From Actinomycetota bacterium (lineage in GTDB: Bacteria > Actinomycetota > Actinomycetes > S36-B12 > FW305-bin1), in the NCBI GenBank assembly GCA_004297305.1, contig SCTR01000007.1:390690-454689 (forward strand): a stretch of 64,000 nt of DNA. Direction: 5' to 3'. The notes under the pieces are model-generated. The model was given only the letters and a program-made list of their open reading frames with translations. It was not told where the DNA came from and did not search any database. The position numbers and the translations under genes were made by a program. Shown piece by piece: positions 32,973 to 42,123 of this stretch. Positions within the stretch are counted from its first letter, which is position 1, and the number at the start of each line of letters is the position of its first letter.

Positions 32973-33764
32973 CTATCTGAACACGGCTACGGGAACGAGA
33001 ACAGCGCCGGGTCCCTGGATCGAGAATGGCTCCGAGTCGGCTCCCTCGAACATCTTGCGCCTGTCCTCGACGTCCATCAGCGAGAGCCCTGGAATGTCCA
33101 GCGTCAACTCTCGGTCGGTCTCCCTTAGGCGCCGAGCTACCTTGCCGACGACTGTGGCTTCACCATCTAGGGCGGCGTCGTCAAGTATGAATCGACGGTC
33201 TAGCCGCATTACAAGTCGGTACGGCGACCCGGGTGGGTTCGCAACTGCGGTCAAGCTCGATCCCAGGACGCCGCCCTGGGATAGGGCGGTGATAGCCGAG
33301 AATGCCGCTTCTGCCTCTTCGGTTATCGCACTGGGGTCCATCTGCTTAATGAGCGACAGGAACGCGATGAGACCCGATGGATCGCCGAATATACGTGCCA
33401 TCTGGGGCACCACAACCTTTGAGTCGATCGACACAATCGATCCCCGCTGGAAGTCCGACCACCGCTCCTCGTCAAGTGTCTCGTCCACCTCCACCAGATC
33501 GTTGCTGTCCAGCAGAAGGCGATAGAGCCGCTCAAACTTCGAAGCACGGACCTGCCGAACTACCGCCTCGGCTTCCTCGGTCGATGTTCGACTCACACCA
33601 CCGCCGGCGCGGAGCATTGAACCTAGGCCAACGCTGAGATCTCCCTTGCCCTCCCGCTCCGTTTGTTCGCGTCGTCGAATCTCATCGAACTGACCTCCCT
33701 CCAACTGGGCGAGGAAGTCGTCGACGAGGAAATCGTTGCAGTACAAGAATTGCCTCAGTGGCAT
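32973..33764 (-). CDS. DUF6414-like protein
   Basis: From the ATG at 33764 the protein is 263 residues. The start MPLRQFLYCNDFLVDDFLAQ and LEGGQFDEI is the typical opening of DUF6414 proteins (a short strand, then a helix with AQLEGG). A middle helix pair follows, then beta strands with YRLVMRLDRRFILDD and SIQGPGAVLVPVAVFR. No catalytic motif is visible. The family is uncharacterised and is found in variable regions. An AGGGGAC site precedes the start. It is convergent with the DUF4411 toxin across 162 bases. Confidence 0.65.
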   Translation of the reverse strand: MPLRQFLYCNDFLVDDFLAQLEGGQFDEIRRREQTEREGKGDLSVGLGSMLRAGGGVSRTSTEEAEAVVRQVRASKFERLYRLLLDSNDLVEVDETLDEERWSDFQRGSIVSIDSKVVVPQMARIFGDPSGLIAFLSLIKQMDPSAITEEAEAAFSAITALSQGGVLGSSLTAVANPPGSPYRLVMRLDRRFILDDAALDGEATVVGKVARRLRETDRELTLDIPGLSLMDVEDRRKMFEGADSEPFSIQGPGAVLVPVAVFR

Positions 33765-34111
33765 GCTGGTCCCCTGTCCATGCGCGGCAGAATCGGCTCC
33801 GTCTAACGACACCCTAGACGACCCCATAACGAGAGGTGCACGAGCTCAGCTCCGTCGAAGCGGCGGGTCGGAATGATGGACTGACGCCAGGACAGGAACA
33901 CGGGCCTGGACGTCCCGGTCGAGGAGGCGTAGCCCCGGGATTGATGGGTGCCCACCAGTCGGCGTCCTACACGAAAGCCGGGTGCGATCCGATCGTCATC
34001 GGGTGCGCCGTTCGGCTCTCGCCTTGCCGTGACCCCGCGGGTCGAATCCACGCCGACATAGAGTGCCCCTGGTCGCGCCGGGAGGCCACGTCCAGGGGGC
34101 GCCGTTGAGCG
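33765..34111. other. Island intergenic stretch, no convincing gene
   Basis: A stretch of 347 bases between the DUF6414-like gene and the broken DUF6907 gene. A minus-strand frame can be read through it, but it has no recognisable domain or good start and may be remnant sequence. A TAGGGT element near 33810 on the minus strand could be the -10 of the DUF6414-like gene. No RNA gene or repeat is visible. Confidence 0.4.
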
Positions 34112-34474
34112 CTAGTGGGTGGCGTCCAGCTCGTCGCCAGCCGACACCGTGATCCGGCCAGACGCCGCCGCCCGGCGGTAGTGCTCGCGGCCGGCGGCCA
34201 CGAGGTCGAGCAGGTGCTCCGCGAGTCGACCGGCCTCATCCAAGGTGAGGTACATGCCTATGCGGTCGCCCTTGCCGACGTGGATCTGTGCCTCGGTCTC
34301 CCGCCAGCGCTGCTGCAGCTACACCGCGGCCACGTCCGGCTGCCACTCATCGGCGTCGTGCTCGACGTAGTCCTCCAAGGCAATAGGCATCGTGACCCGG
34401 TCTCCGAAGTGAGTCCGATCGCCCACGAAGTGCGTCAAGTGGTGGAGGTCCATCCACGTGCACCACGACGGCAC
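34112..34474 (-). pseudogene. DUF6907-like gene broken by an in-frame stop
   Basis: Read from the GTG at 34474 the frame gives MPSWCTWMDLHHLTHFVGDR, THFGDRVTMPIALEDYVEHD, ADEWQPDVAAV, then TAG at 34319-34321, then LQQRWRETEAQIHVGKGDRI and GMYLTLDEAGRLAEHLLDLV. The CPxWC-like opening, the YLTLDEA-x-LA-LLxLV helix and the size are those of DUF6907 proteins, which are carried by actinobacterial plasmids and integrative elements. In relatives the stop position is usually an aromatic residue, so a single base change may have broken it. It supports a mobile-element origin for this stretch beside tRNA-Pro. Confidence 0.7.
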
Positions 34475-34907
34475 GGCTCGGTCTGCCAGAACGGCCTATC
34501 GACCAGGCTGGCCTCGCCGAGGATGTTGGTAATGCCGGCGCCCTCCGGCGTCGTCGGCGACTGACCGTCCGTGATCTTGCTGGCCCGGCGGGATGAACGC
34601 TTCCGGGCTGAGGTGTGCCGGTCGCTACCTTGCTCATGGTCTCGTCTCCTGGTCGTTGCAGGGATGGGATCAGGCCCCGTCGCGGTGTTCAAGCACCCGG
34701 CGGGGCCGCCCTTCCACATTTGTGAAAGGGCGGTACGCATTCGATACGCACAGATATGGATCGTGACTTGCTTGATGGGCAGCGGAATCCATCGCGGTGA
34801 GGGTCACTGTGAGGGTCAACGGACCCGTCGGACCGATCTCCCGCGGTGGGGATCGTCCTCGACCTCGTGCCGTGAGGGGTCTCCGTGTCGCTGACCTACG
34901 GAGAACC
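34475..34907. other. Stretch between island remnant and tRNA-Pro
   Basis: A stretch of 433 bases with no gene I can support. The tRNA 3' end would be the natural attachment site for an integrative element entering from this side, but no integrase or excisionase gene is seen. No copy of the tRNA 3' end was found by eye elsewhere in the island. A short repeat of GTACGCATTCG/ATACGCAC lies at about 34734-34750. Confidence 0.4.
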
Positions 34908-34984
<77 letters not shown>

Positions 34985-35054
34985 CCGCCCGCCGCGTGCA
35001 GCAGAGGGCGGCGGAACACTACCCCACGTCGCTACGGCGCCTCGACTCCGCCGG

Positions 35055-36524
35055 TCAGCGCCGGCGCTTCTCGCGGACTCGCAGGTTGACCCGGATCGGC
35101 GAGCCGACGAAGCCGAACTCCTCCCGCAGCCGGCGCTCGATGAAGCGCCGGTAGCCCGCTTCGAGGAAGCCCGTGGTGAACAGGACGAACACCGGTGGCC
35201 GGACGCCGGCCTGCGTCCCGAAGAGGATCCGCGGCTGCTTGCCGCCGCGCAGCGGATGCGGATGCGCGGCGACCAGCTCCCCCAGGAACGCGTTGAGCGG
35301 TCCGGTCGACACCCGGGTCTCCCAGCCGGCGAGCGCGGCGTCGAGGGCAGGTACCAGCCGGTCGGTGTGCCAGCCGGTCCGCGCCGACACGTTGACCCGC
35401 GGCGCCCACTGCACCTGGACGAGGTCACGCTCGATCTCGCGACCGAGGTACCGCTGCCGCTCCTCGTCGACCAGGTCCCACTTGTTGTAGGCGACGACGA
35501 CGGCGCGACCGGCCTCGACCGCCATCGACAGGATCCGGATGTCCTGCTCGGACAGCGGTTCGCTGCCGTCGATGAGGACGACGGCGACCTCGGCCTTCTC
35601 GACGGCGGCCTGGGTCCGCAGGCTCGCGTAGTACTCGTGCCCGCTGGCCTCACGAACGCGGCGCCGGATCCCCGCGGTGTCGACGAAGCGCCATACCCGC
35701 CCGCCCAGCTCGACCAGCTCGTCCACCGGATCGACCGTCGTCCCGGCGACGGCGTCCACGACGACGCGTTGCTGGCCGGCGAGCCGGTTGAGCAGGCTGG
35801 ACTTCCCGACGTTGGGCCGGCCCAGCAGGGCGACCCGGCGGGGGCCGCGCGCCGACGCCGTACCCGATCCCACCTCCGGCATCGCCGCGACGACGGCGTC
35901 GAGCAGGTCGCCGCTGCCCCGGCCGTGCAGCGCCGACACCGGCCACGGCTGGCCGAGCCCGAGCGACCACAGCTGCGCCGCGTCCGCCTCGGTGCGCGCG
36001 TCGTCGACCTTGTTCGCGACCAGCAGCACCGGCGTACCGGACCGGCGCAGCATCGACACCACGGCGTCGTCGGCGTCGGTCGCGCCCACCCGGGCGTCCA
36101 CCACGAACAGCACGACGTCGGCCTCGGCGATCGCGCGCTCGGCCTGGGCGGCCACCTGGGCGGACATACCGCGCGCCTCCCGCATCCAGCCGCCGGTATC
36201 CAGCAGCAGAAAACGCCTTCCGGTCCACTCGGTCTCGTACGTGACGCGGTCCCGGGTGACCCCGGGGACGTCCTCGACGACCGCCTCACGCCGCCCGATG
36301 ATCCGGTTGACCAGGGTCGACTTGCCCACGTTGGGGCGCCCGACCACCGCGACCACCGGAAGCGGTTCGGCCGGCTCGGCCACCTCGCCGAGGTCGACGT
36401 CGCCGAACTCGGCGCGGACCGCCGCCCGCGCCGCTGCCAGCGCGGCGTCGTCGTCGGCGTCCTCGTCGATTTCCCACGGCTGCTCGACCCACGTGGCCGC
36501 CGGCTCGTCGTCGTCGATGCTCAT
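35055..36524 (-). CDS. der: Ribosome-assembly GTPase Der (EngA)
   Basis: A protein of 489 residues with two GTPase domains in tandem: first P-loop GRPNVGKST at 62-70, second GRPNVGKSS about 175 residues further on, each followed by a DTxG switch and NKxD ([15 protein letters not shown]). A C-terminal KH-like domain binds rRNA. An acidic N-terminal extension of about 55 residues is typical of actinobacteria. Der acts in 50S ribosome assembly. Its start overlaps the stop of the acyltransferase gene upstream by four bases (ATGA). Confidence 0.97.
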   Translation of the reverse strand: MSIDDDEPAATWVEQPWEIDEDADDDAALAAARAAVRAEFGDVDLGEVAEPAEPLPVVAVVGRPNVGKSTLVNRIIGRREAVVEDVPGVTRDRVTYETEWTGRRFLLLDTGGWMREARGMSAQVAAQAERAIAEADVVLFVVDARVGATDADDAVVSMLRRSGTPVLLVANKVDDARTEADAAQLWSLGLGQPWPVSALHGRGSGDLLDAVVAAMPEVGSGTASARGPRRVALLGRPNVGKSSLLNRLAGQQRVVVDAVAGTTVDPVDELVELGGRVWRFVDTAGIRRRVREASGHEYYASLRTQAAVEKAEVAVVLIDGSEPLSEQDIRILSMAVEAGRAVVVAYNKWDLVDEERQRYLGREIERDLVQVQWAPRVNVSARTGWHTDRLVPALDAALAGWETRVSTGPLNAFLGELVAAHPHPLRGGKQPRILFGTQAGVRPPVFVLFTTGFLEAGYRRFIERRLREEFGFVGSPIRVNLRVREKRRR

Positions 36525-37255
36525 CGCGTATCCGCCTCCGCCGACCAGGCAGCGCGTCCAGCCGGTCCGGTCACTGCGGCGACATGGTCGGCCAGCACCT
36601 GGCGGACCCGCTCCCCGACCCGGGCGAGCACGGCACGCCGGGCCGGATGGCCCTCGACCGGCACGGTCCGCGGCGCCCCGAACGACAATCCGACCGTCGA
36701 GCGCCGCCGCGGAGCTCGATCAGCCGCGCCGCCGGGGCCTCGCGTCCCCTGGACCGCGACCGGGACGATCGGGGCTCCCGTGGCGGCGACGAGATAGGCC
36801 ACCGGATGCCGCAGATGGGTGACTTCTCCTGTGCCACAACGGCCTTCGGGGAACATCGCCACCGCACGTCCAGCGACCAGCAGCGCCGCGGCCTGGTGCA
36901 GCGACTCGCGATCGGGATGGTCCTGATCGAACGGCAGTTGGCCCAGCGCGCGCAGGATGCGATCGCCGGCACCGCCCGCGGACAGCTGCCCGGCCATGAG
37001 GTGCACCGGCCGCGGACTGGCCGCCAGCAGCACCGCGCCGTCCAGCACGGCCACGTGCTGGCAGACCAGGATGACCGGCCCTCGCCGGGGCACCAGGGAC
37101 TCCCCCGACGTCTCGATCCGGTACGCCAGGCCCAGCGCGCTGCGCAGCAGGTTGCGCACGTTGGCCGCGACGACGGCCGACGGCAGGACGACGTCGTACG
37201 CCGGAGGCGTCGCCAACGGTCCCTGGTCGGCGGCGCGCACGGTGACCGACGCCAC
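36521..37255 (-). CDS. plsC: 1-acyl-glycerol-3-phosphate acyltransferase family
   Basis: A protein of 244 residues with the PlsC motifs: H-x4-D in [14 protein letters not shown] (motif I) and [13 protein letters not shown] (motif III, FPEG), and [14 protein letters not shown] (motif IV). It transfers an acyl group to a lysophospholipid, probably lysophosphatidate, at the membrane. The N-terminal hydrophobic segment is short. It sits between cmk and der, as in Streptomyces. The cmk stop is one base before its start, so the three genes are cotranscribed. Confidence 0.9.
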   Translation of the reverse strand: MASVTVRAADQGPLATPPAYDVVLPSAVVAANVRNLLRSALGLAYRIETSGESLVPRRGPVILVCQHVAVLDGAVLLAASPRPVHLMAGQLSAGGAGDRILRALGQLPFDQDHPDRESLHQAAALLVAGRAVAMFPEGRCGTGEVTHLRHPVAYLVAATGAPIVPVAVQGTRGPGGAADRAPRRRSTVGLSFGAPRTVPVEGHPARRAVLARVGERVRQVLADHVAAVTGPAGRAAWSAEADTR

Positions 37256-37256
37256 G

Positions 37257-37982
37257 TCAGCTCACCTCGGCAGGCGTCGGCTGGACCGCGGCCCGGACCA
37301 GGCTGACGACCGTCCCGATGACCTGCTCGAGGGTCGCCGCCGAGGCGTCGACCACCACGGCGTCGTCGGCCGCCCGCAGCGGCGAGGTCGCCCGGCGGCT
37401 GTCCAGCGCGTCACGGCGGGCCAGCGCGTCGAGCGTGTCAGCCGAAGCCGCGTCAGCGGCCCGTCCCTCCTGCGCAGCGCGGCGGCGGGCCCGTACCGCG
37501 GCGTCCGCGACCAGGTAGACCTTCAGATCCGCTTGCGGCAGAACCACTGTGCCGATATCACGACCCTCGACGACGATCCCCGACCCGCCGGCTCGCGCGG
37601 CCGCGACCACCGCCTGCTGCAACCCGACCAGTCGTCGCCGTACCGCCGGAACGGCACTGACCGCACTCACCGCGGCCGTCACCTCGGCCGACCGGATCGG
37701 ACCGGCAACGTCCACGCCGTCCACGGTGATCGTCGGATGGGCAGGGTCGGTACCGGCCACGATGGCAGGGATCGCCGCGTGCTCGGCTACCCGAGCGGCG
37801 TCCTGCACGTCGACACCACGGGCCAGCAGCCACCACGTCAGCGCCCGGTACGTCGACCCGGTGTCGAGGTACCGGAGGCCGAGCGCCGTGGCGACCCCAC
37901 GGGACACACTGGACTTCCCTGCCCCCGACGGGCCGTCCACCGCCACCACCGCGTGACCGCACGAATCGTCGGGTGTCGGCAC
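37257..37982 (-). CDS. cmk: Cytidylate kinase
   Basis: About 241 residues from the GTG at 37982. The P-loop is VAVDGPSGAGKSSVSRGVAT, then YLDTGSTYRALTWWLLARGV, GIVVEGRDIGTVVLPQADLK and the lid region RRDALDSRRATSPLRAADDA. These are the nucleoside-monophosphate-kinase motifs of Cmk, which phosphorylates CMP and dCMP. An upstream open frame exists but the extra residues are Arg/Pro-rich and not conserved. Located between tyrA and plsC on the same strand. Confidence 0.95.
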   Translation of the reverse strand: MPTPDDSCGHAVVAVDGPSGAGKSSVSRGVATALGLRYLDTGSTYRALTWWLLARGVDVQDAARVAEHAAIPAIVAGTDPAHPTITVDGVDVAGPIRSAEVTAAVSAVSAVPAVRRRLVGLQQAVVAAARAGGSGIVVEGRDIGTVVLPQADLKVYLVADAAVRARRRAAQEGRAADAASADTLDALARRDALDSRRATSPLRAADDAVVVDASAATLEQVIGTVVSLVRAAVQPTPAEVS

Positions 37983-38170
37983 GGCACGGCTCCTGTCCGC
38001 ACGCGGGCGGTTCGGCTGGGGTGACCCGCAGCGTAGCGCCGCGCGGCGTCCGCCCGGCGCAGTGACCGGCCCACGGACCGGCCCACGGACCGGCACAGTG
38101 GCGGGCCGTCGTGATCAGCCGACTGACCGGCCCGGCGTACGGCGACCTCGGCAGCCGACGCGGCGCGGGT

Positions 38171-39304
38171 TCAGCCGCGTACTGACCAGCCGCGGGCCAC
38201 CAGCACTGCGGCCAGCGCCGCCGCGGCATCGGCCCGCACGCTGAGCTCGACGACACCGGTCGCCCTGCCGAGCGCATGCTCGATCCGGACGTCCTCCAGG
38301 TTCACGCCCGCTTCGCCGACGACCGCGAACAGCCGGCCGAGCTCGCCAGGGCTGTCAGCGACGACGACGGGGATCGCCGCGAGCGGGACCGCGGCGTCGC
38401 CGTGCTTGCCCGGCACCTTCGCGTGGCCGTCGTTCCCCCGGCGCAGCACGGCCTGTACGGCGTCGGCCGCGGCCGTGGCGGCTGCCGGCGACGCGTCGGT
38501 ACTGGCCAGCACCCGCAATGCCGCGGCGACCGCGTCGAGGTCGGCGACGACGGCATCGAGCACCTCGGCTACCGGCGCGGCGTTCGCGCTGAGGATCTCC
38601 GACCACAGCGCGGGGTCGGACGCAGCCACCCTCGTGGCGTCCCGCAAACCCTGCCCGGACACGGCGACCTGGTCGTCGGCCGCAGCGGTGAGACGTCCGG
38701 CCAGCACGGACGCGAGCAGCTGCGGCACATGGGAAGTGAGCGCGACCGCACGGTCGTGATCGGCGGCGCTCATCGTGACCGGCACCGCGCGGCAGGCCGT
38801 CACCAGGGCGACCACCGCGGCCAGCCGGTGGGGGTCGGTGGCCGGCGTCGGCGTCAGCACCCACGGCCGGTCGGCGAACAGGTCGTCACGGGCCGCAGCG
38901 GGGCCCGACACCTCGCGACCTGCCAGCGGATGGCCCCCGACCACGCGGCTCAGATCGGCGTCCAGCTCGGCCAGCCGACGTAGCGGGCCGGCCTTCACCG
39001 ACGTCACATCGGTCACCGTGGCCCCTGGGTAGCGCCCGAGTACGTCGGCCACCACGCCGGCCGACGCCGCCGGCGGCACCGCGACCACGACGACGTCCGG
39101 CTGCTGCGCGGGCCACCCCGCGGGCGCCCGGGTGCGCCGTTGCGCGCCGGCGAGCGCGTCGACCTGGGTGTCCTGCAACGACACGTCCGTACCGACCCGT
39201 TGCAGCGCAAGGGCAACCGACGTCCCGATCAGTCCGGTGCCGACGACCAGCACCCGCTGCGGCGTCGCCGCCACACTCGCTGGGCGGTGTGACGCCCCGC
39301 TCAC
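38171..39304 (-). CDS. tyrA: Prephenate dehydrogenase with C-terminal ACT domain
   Basis: A protein of 377 residues. An N-terminal NAD-binding fold with VLVVGTGLIGTSVALALQRV is followed by the helical prephenate domain containing VVGGHPLAGREVSGP (conserved His and Gly) and TSHVPQLLASVLAG. A C-terminal ACT domain (IPVVVADSPGELGRLFAVVG) is probably for tyrosine feedback. It converts prephenate to 4-hydroxyphenylpyruvate in tyrosine synthesis. Its GTG start overlaps the stop of the chorismate mutase gene (GTGA), placing two successive pathway steps in one translational unit. Confidence 0.95.
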   Translation of the reverse strand: MSGASHRPASVAATPQRVLVVGTGLIGTSVALALQRVGTDVSLQDTQVDALAGAQRRTRAPAGWPAQQPDVVVVAVPPAASAGVVADVLGRYPGATVTDVTSVKAGPLRRLAELDADLSRVVGGHPLAGREVSGPAAARDDLFADRPWVLTPTPATDPHRLAAVVALVTACRAVPVTMSAADHDRAVALTSHVPQLLASVLAGRLTAAADDQVAVSGQGLRDATRVAASDPALWSEILSANAAPVAEVLDAVVADLDAVAAALRVLASTDASPAAATAAADAVQAVLRRGNDGHAKVPGKHGDAAVPLAAIPVVVADSPGELGRLFAVVGEAGVNLEDVRIEHALGRATGVVELSVRADAAAALAAVLVARGWSVRG

Positions 39305-39663
39305 TGCGCGATGTCCTGCCGGAGCGCCTCGGCGCCGCGCAGGTAGACGTGGGCGACCGCCGAGCGCGGCACGGCCAGGTCCGCGTGCGCCATGACCCGC
39401 ACGACTCGCGGCAGAGCGCCCGCCACGTCGATCTCCTGGGCGCACATCAACGGGACGTCGGCGAGGCCCACGGAGCGGGCCGCGGCGGCCGGAAATATGC
39501 ACCGCAGATCCGGCGTCGCCGTGAACAGGATGCTCACCAGGTCGTCCTGGTCGATCCCGTTGCGGGAGAGCATGGCGCGCAGCAACTCGACCACGGCGTC
39601 GGTCATCTCGTCGGGGTCGTCGGCCTGCAGGCAGGTCGCGCCGCGGATCGCCCGCACCGCCAT
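39301..39663 (-). CDS. aroH: Chorismate mutase, AroH class
   Basis: A protein of 120 residues: AVRAIRGATCLQADDPDEMT, LVSILFTATPDLRCIFPAAA, and DVAGALPRVVRVMAHADLAV. This is the trimeric Bacillus-type (AroH) fold, with the active-site Arg in VRAIRGAT, Cys/Arg in LRCIFP and Arg in PRVVRVM. It turns chorismate into prephenate for the TyrA enzyme encoded next. The length is normal. Confidence 0.95.
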   Translation of the reverse strand: MAVRAIRGATCLQADDPDEMTDAVVELLRAMLSRNGIDQDDLVSILFTATPDLRCIFPAAAARSVGLADVPLMCAQEIDVAGALPRVVRVMAHADLAVPRSAVAHVYLRGAEALRQDIAQ

Positions 39664-39713
39664 CCTGTCCTCCAGCCTCGTCCGCCCGCTGCCCGGGCAC
39701 ACCCTAGCGACGG

Positions 39714-40454
39714 TCAGAGCCCGGCAGCGGTGTAGAGCGCGCCGAGCTCGTCGCGACCCAGCGTGCGCAGCGTCCCTGGCCGCTGTTGCCCCAGCGACAC
39801 CGGACCGACCTTGGTGCGCACCAGTGACGACACCGGATGGCCGACGGCGTCGAGCAGCCGGCGTACGACGTGCTTGCGGCCCTCGTGCAGCACGACCTCC
39901 ACCAGGACCTGCGAGCCCTGCCGCTGGATCACCGAGAACCGGTCCACGGTCGCCGGGCCGTCGTCCAGGTCGACCCCGGCCCGCAGCCTCGGCCCGACGT
40001 CGCGGGGCAGCGGCCCCGGCACGGTGGCGAGGTAGGTCTTCTGGACCCCGTGCGACGGGTGCTGCAGCCGGTGGGCCAGCTCGCCGTCGTTGGTCAGCAG
40101 CAGCAGCCCCTCGGTGTCCTGATCGAGCCGGCCGACGTGGAACAGCCGGGTCGCCCGGTCGGCCACCAGGTCGCCGACGCAGGGCCGGCCGCGGTCGTCC
40201 TCCATCGTCGACAACATGCCCTTCGGCTTGTTCAAGGCCAGCACGACGACGTCGGGCGCGGTCGGCACGCGTACGCCGTCGACCCGGACCACAGCCGTCC
40301 GCGGATCCACCCGCATGCCCTGGACCCGCACCACCGATCCGTCGACCTCGACCCGACCGGCGTCGATGAGCTGTTCGCACGCCCGGCGGCTGCCCACCCC
40401 CGCCTGGGCCAGGACCTTCTGCAGCCGGACACCGGCCAGCTCGTCGGCACTCAT
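39714..40454 (-). CDS. rluB: 23S rRNA pseudouridine synthase (RluB/RsuA family)
   Basis: A protein of 246 residues. An S4 RNA-binding domain (VRLQKVLAQAGVGSRRACEQ) leads into the RsuA-type catalytic domain with FHVGRLDQDTEGLLLLTNDG, whose Asp in the GRLDxxTEG motif is the nucleophile, and YLATVPGPL. It modifies uridine in rRNA. The start overlaps the ScpB stop by four bases. This rluB-scpB-scpA order is conserved across actinobacteria and firmicutes. Confidence 0.95.
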   Translation of the reverse strand: MSADELAGVRLQKVLAQAGVGSRRACEQLIDAGRVEVDGSVVRVQGMRVDPRTAVVRVDGVRVPTAPDVVVLALNKPKGMLSTMEDDRGRPCVGDLVADRATRLFHVGRLDQDTEGLLLLTNDGELAHRLQHPSHGVQKTYLATVPGPLPRDVGPRLRAGVDLDDGPATVDRFSVIQRQGSQVLVEVVLHEGRKHVVRRLLDAVGHPVSSLVRTKVGPVSLGQQRPGTLRTLGRDELGALYTAAGL

Positions 40455-41209
40455 GCGGTGAGGTCGGTCAGGTCGTCCATGGTGTCCAGGTCCGGCAGCA
40501 GGTCCGCGATCGGCGGGAGCTCGTCCAACGTGGCCAGTCCCATCCGTTCCAGGAAGTACGGCGTGGTCCGGTACAGCAACGCCGCGGAATCCGGCTCGGT
40601 GCCGGCTTCGGCGACCAGGCCGCGGCTGACCAGGGTGCGGACCACACCGTCGACGTTGACCCCGCGGATCGCGCTAACCCGCGACCGGCTGACCGGCTGC
40701 CGGTAGGCGATGACCGCCAGGGTCTCCAGCGCCGCCTGCGTCAACCGGGCCTGCTGGCCGTCCACGACGAACCGCTCGATGACGGCGGCACACTGCTCGC
40801 TGGTGTAGTACCGCCAGCCGCCGGCCACCTCCCGCAACCGGAAGCCACGCCCGGCCTCGTCGTACTGGCGGGCCAGGTCTCTCACCACGGCCTCGACGTC
40901 CGGCACCGGTCGGCGCGTGACCTGCGCCAGCGTGAGCAGCGGCATGGGCTCGTCGGCGACCAGCAGCAACGCCTCGAGTGCCGCGGCCAGCGTCGGCGCG
41001 CCGAGGTCGTCGCCGGGCGCATCGTCACCGGGCATGTCAGCGACAGGCGCGTCGGCACCGGGCACATCGGCACCGGGCACGTCGACGGCGGGCGCGTCGT
41101 CGCCCGGCAGGTCGGTGGCAGGCGCGTCGTCGCCCGGCACGTCAGCGGCGGGCAGGTCGTCACCGGGCACGTCAGGGCCCTCGGCCGCGGGAGCACCGGG
41201 CTCGGTCAT
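40451..41209 (-). CDS. scpB: Segregation and condensation protein B, with repetitive N-terminus
   Basis: A protein of 252 residues. Residues about 75-240 are the ScpB double winged helix: LAAALEALLLVADEPMPLLT, RGFRLREVAGGWRYYTSEQC and RLTQAALETLAVIAYRQPVS. It bridges ScpA and SMC in the chromosome condensin. The first 70 residues are a repetitive acidic tract of the type PGDDAPATDLPGDDAPAVD, about eight imperfect copies, not found in most ScpB proteins. It overlaps scpA and rluB at both ends by four bases. Confidence 0.95.
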   Translation of the reverse strand: MTEPGAPAAEGPDVPGDDLPAADVPGDDAPATDLPGDDAPAVDVPGADVPGADAPVADMPGDDAPGDDLGAPTLAAALEALLLVADEPMPLLTLAQVTRRPVPDVEAVVRDLARQYDEAGRGFRLREVAGGWRYYTSEQCAAVIERFVVDGQQARLTQAALETLAVIAYRQPVSRSRVSAIRGVNVDGVVRTLVSRGLVAEAGTEPDSAALLYRTTPYFLERMGLATLDELPPIADLLPDLDTMDDLTDLTA

Positions 41210-42078
41210 CCGTCCTCCTCAGCACCGGGGTCGTCCGGCTCGTCGCCGTACTCGTCGGACGGCCCGGCGCTCGGCCCGGCGCGGTCGCCGGCCCACCTGA
41301 CGTTCAGTTCGCCCAGCGGTGAGAGCTGATCGAACAGGACCACACCGTCCCGGTACAACTCCAGCAGGGCCAGGAACCGCCCCACCACCAGCAGCGTCGT
41401 GGCGCAGTCGGCGACCAGGGCCCGGAAGGTCGCCGATCCATTGCGCCGCAACCGGTCGGAGATCACAGCCGCCTGTTCGCGCACGCTGACGCGCGGCGCG
41501 TGCACGTGGTCGACGCCCACCGTCTCCGGTGCCGGCTTGGGCGCCAGCGCCCGCGCCGCCATCGCCGCGAGCTCCCCGGGCCCGAGGCCCAGCAGCACCT
41601 CGGGAAGCAGCGCCGCCTGGGCCGGCTCCAGCCCGACCGACCGCGGCACGCTTCGCGCCGCAGCCGCCAACCGGTCCCCGAAGACCACGGCCATCTGCTT
41701 GAAGGCGCGGTACTGCAGCAACCGCGCGAACAGCAGGTCGCGCGCCTCCAGCACCGCGAGATCCTCGGGGTCCTCGACCTCCCCCGACGGCAGCAGCCGA
41801 GCCGCCTTCAGGTCCAGCAGGGTCGCGGCGATCACCAGGAACGAGGTGGTCTCGTCGAGGTCCCAGTCCGGGCCCTGCGCTCGCAGGTAGGCGACGAAAT
41901 CGTCGGTGACCTGGTGCAGGGCGAGTTCGGTCACCTCGAGCCGGTGCTTGGCGATCAGCGACAGCAGCAGGTCGAACGGGCCCTCGAACTCCGCGAGCCG
42001 CACCGAGAATGCCTCCGGCAGGCTGCTGCCACCGGTATCCGGCCCAGCGGCCGGGTCGACGACGGTGACGGGAGGCAC
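41206..42078 (-). CDS. scpA: Segregation and condensation protein A
   Basis: A kleisin of 290 residues: FSVRLAEFEGPFDLLLSLIA, KHRLEVTELALHQVTDDFVA, FLVIAATLLDLKAARLLP, then a C-terminal winged helix (FRALVADCATTLLVVGRFLA, LLELYRDGVVLFDQ). It closes the SMC ring with ScpB. The N-terminal 20 residues are variable. It lies downstream of parA by 45 bases and overlaps scpB by four, so chromosome-segregation genes form one unit. Confidence 0.96.
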   Translation of the reverse strand: MPPVTVVDPAAGPDTGGSSLPEAFSVRLAEFEGPFDLLLSLIAKHRLEVTELALHQVTDDFVAYLRAQGPDWDLDETTSFLVIAATLLDLKAARLLPSGEVEDPEDLAVLEARDLLFARLLQYRAFKQMAVVFGDRLAAAARSVPRSVGLEPAQAALLPEVLLGLGPGELAAMAARALAPKPAPETVGVDHVHAPRVSVREQAAVISDRLRRNGSATFRALVADCATTLLVVGRFLALLELYRDGVVLFDQLSPLGELNVRWAGDRAGPSAGPSDEYGDEPDDPGAEEDG

Positions 42079-42123
42079 GCCACAGACCGTAGCCGGTCGC
42101 GCGGAGGCGACGGCGCGGGCCGA

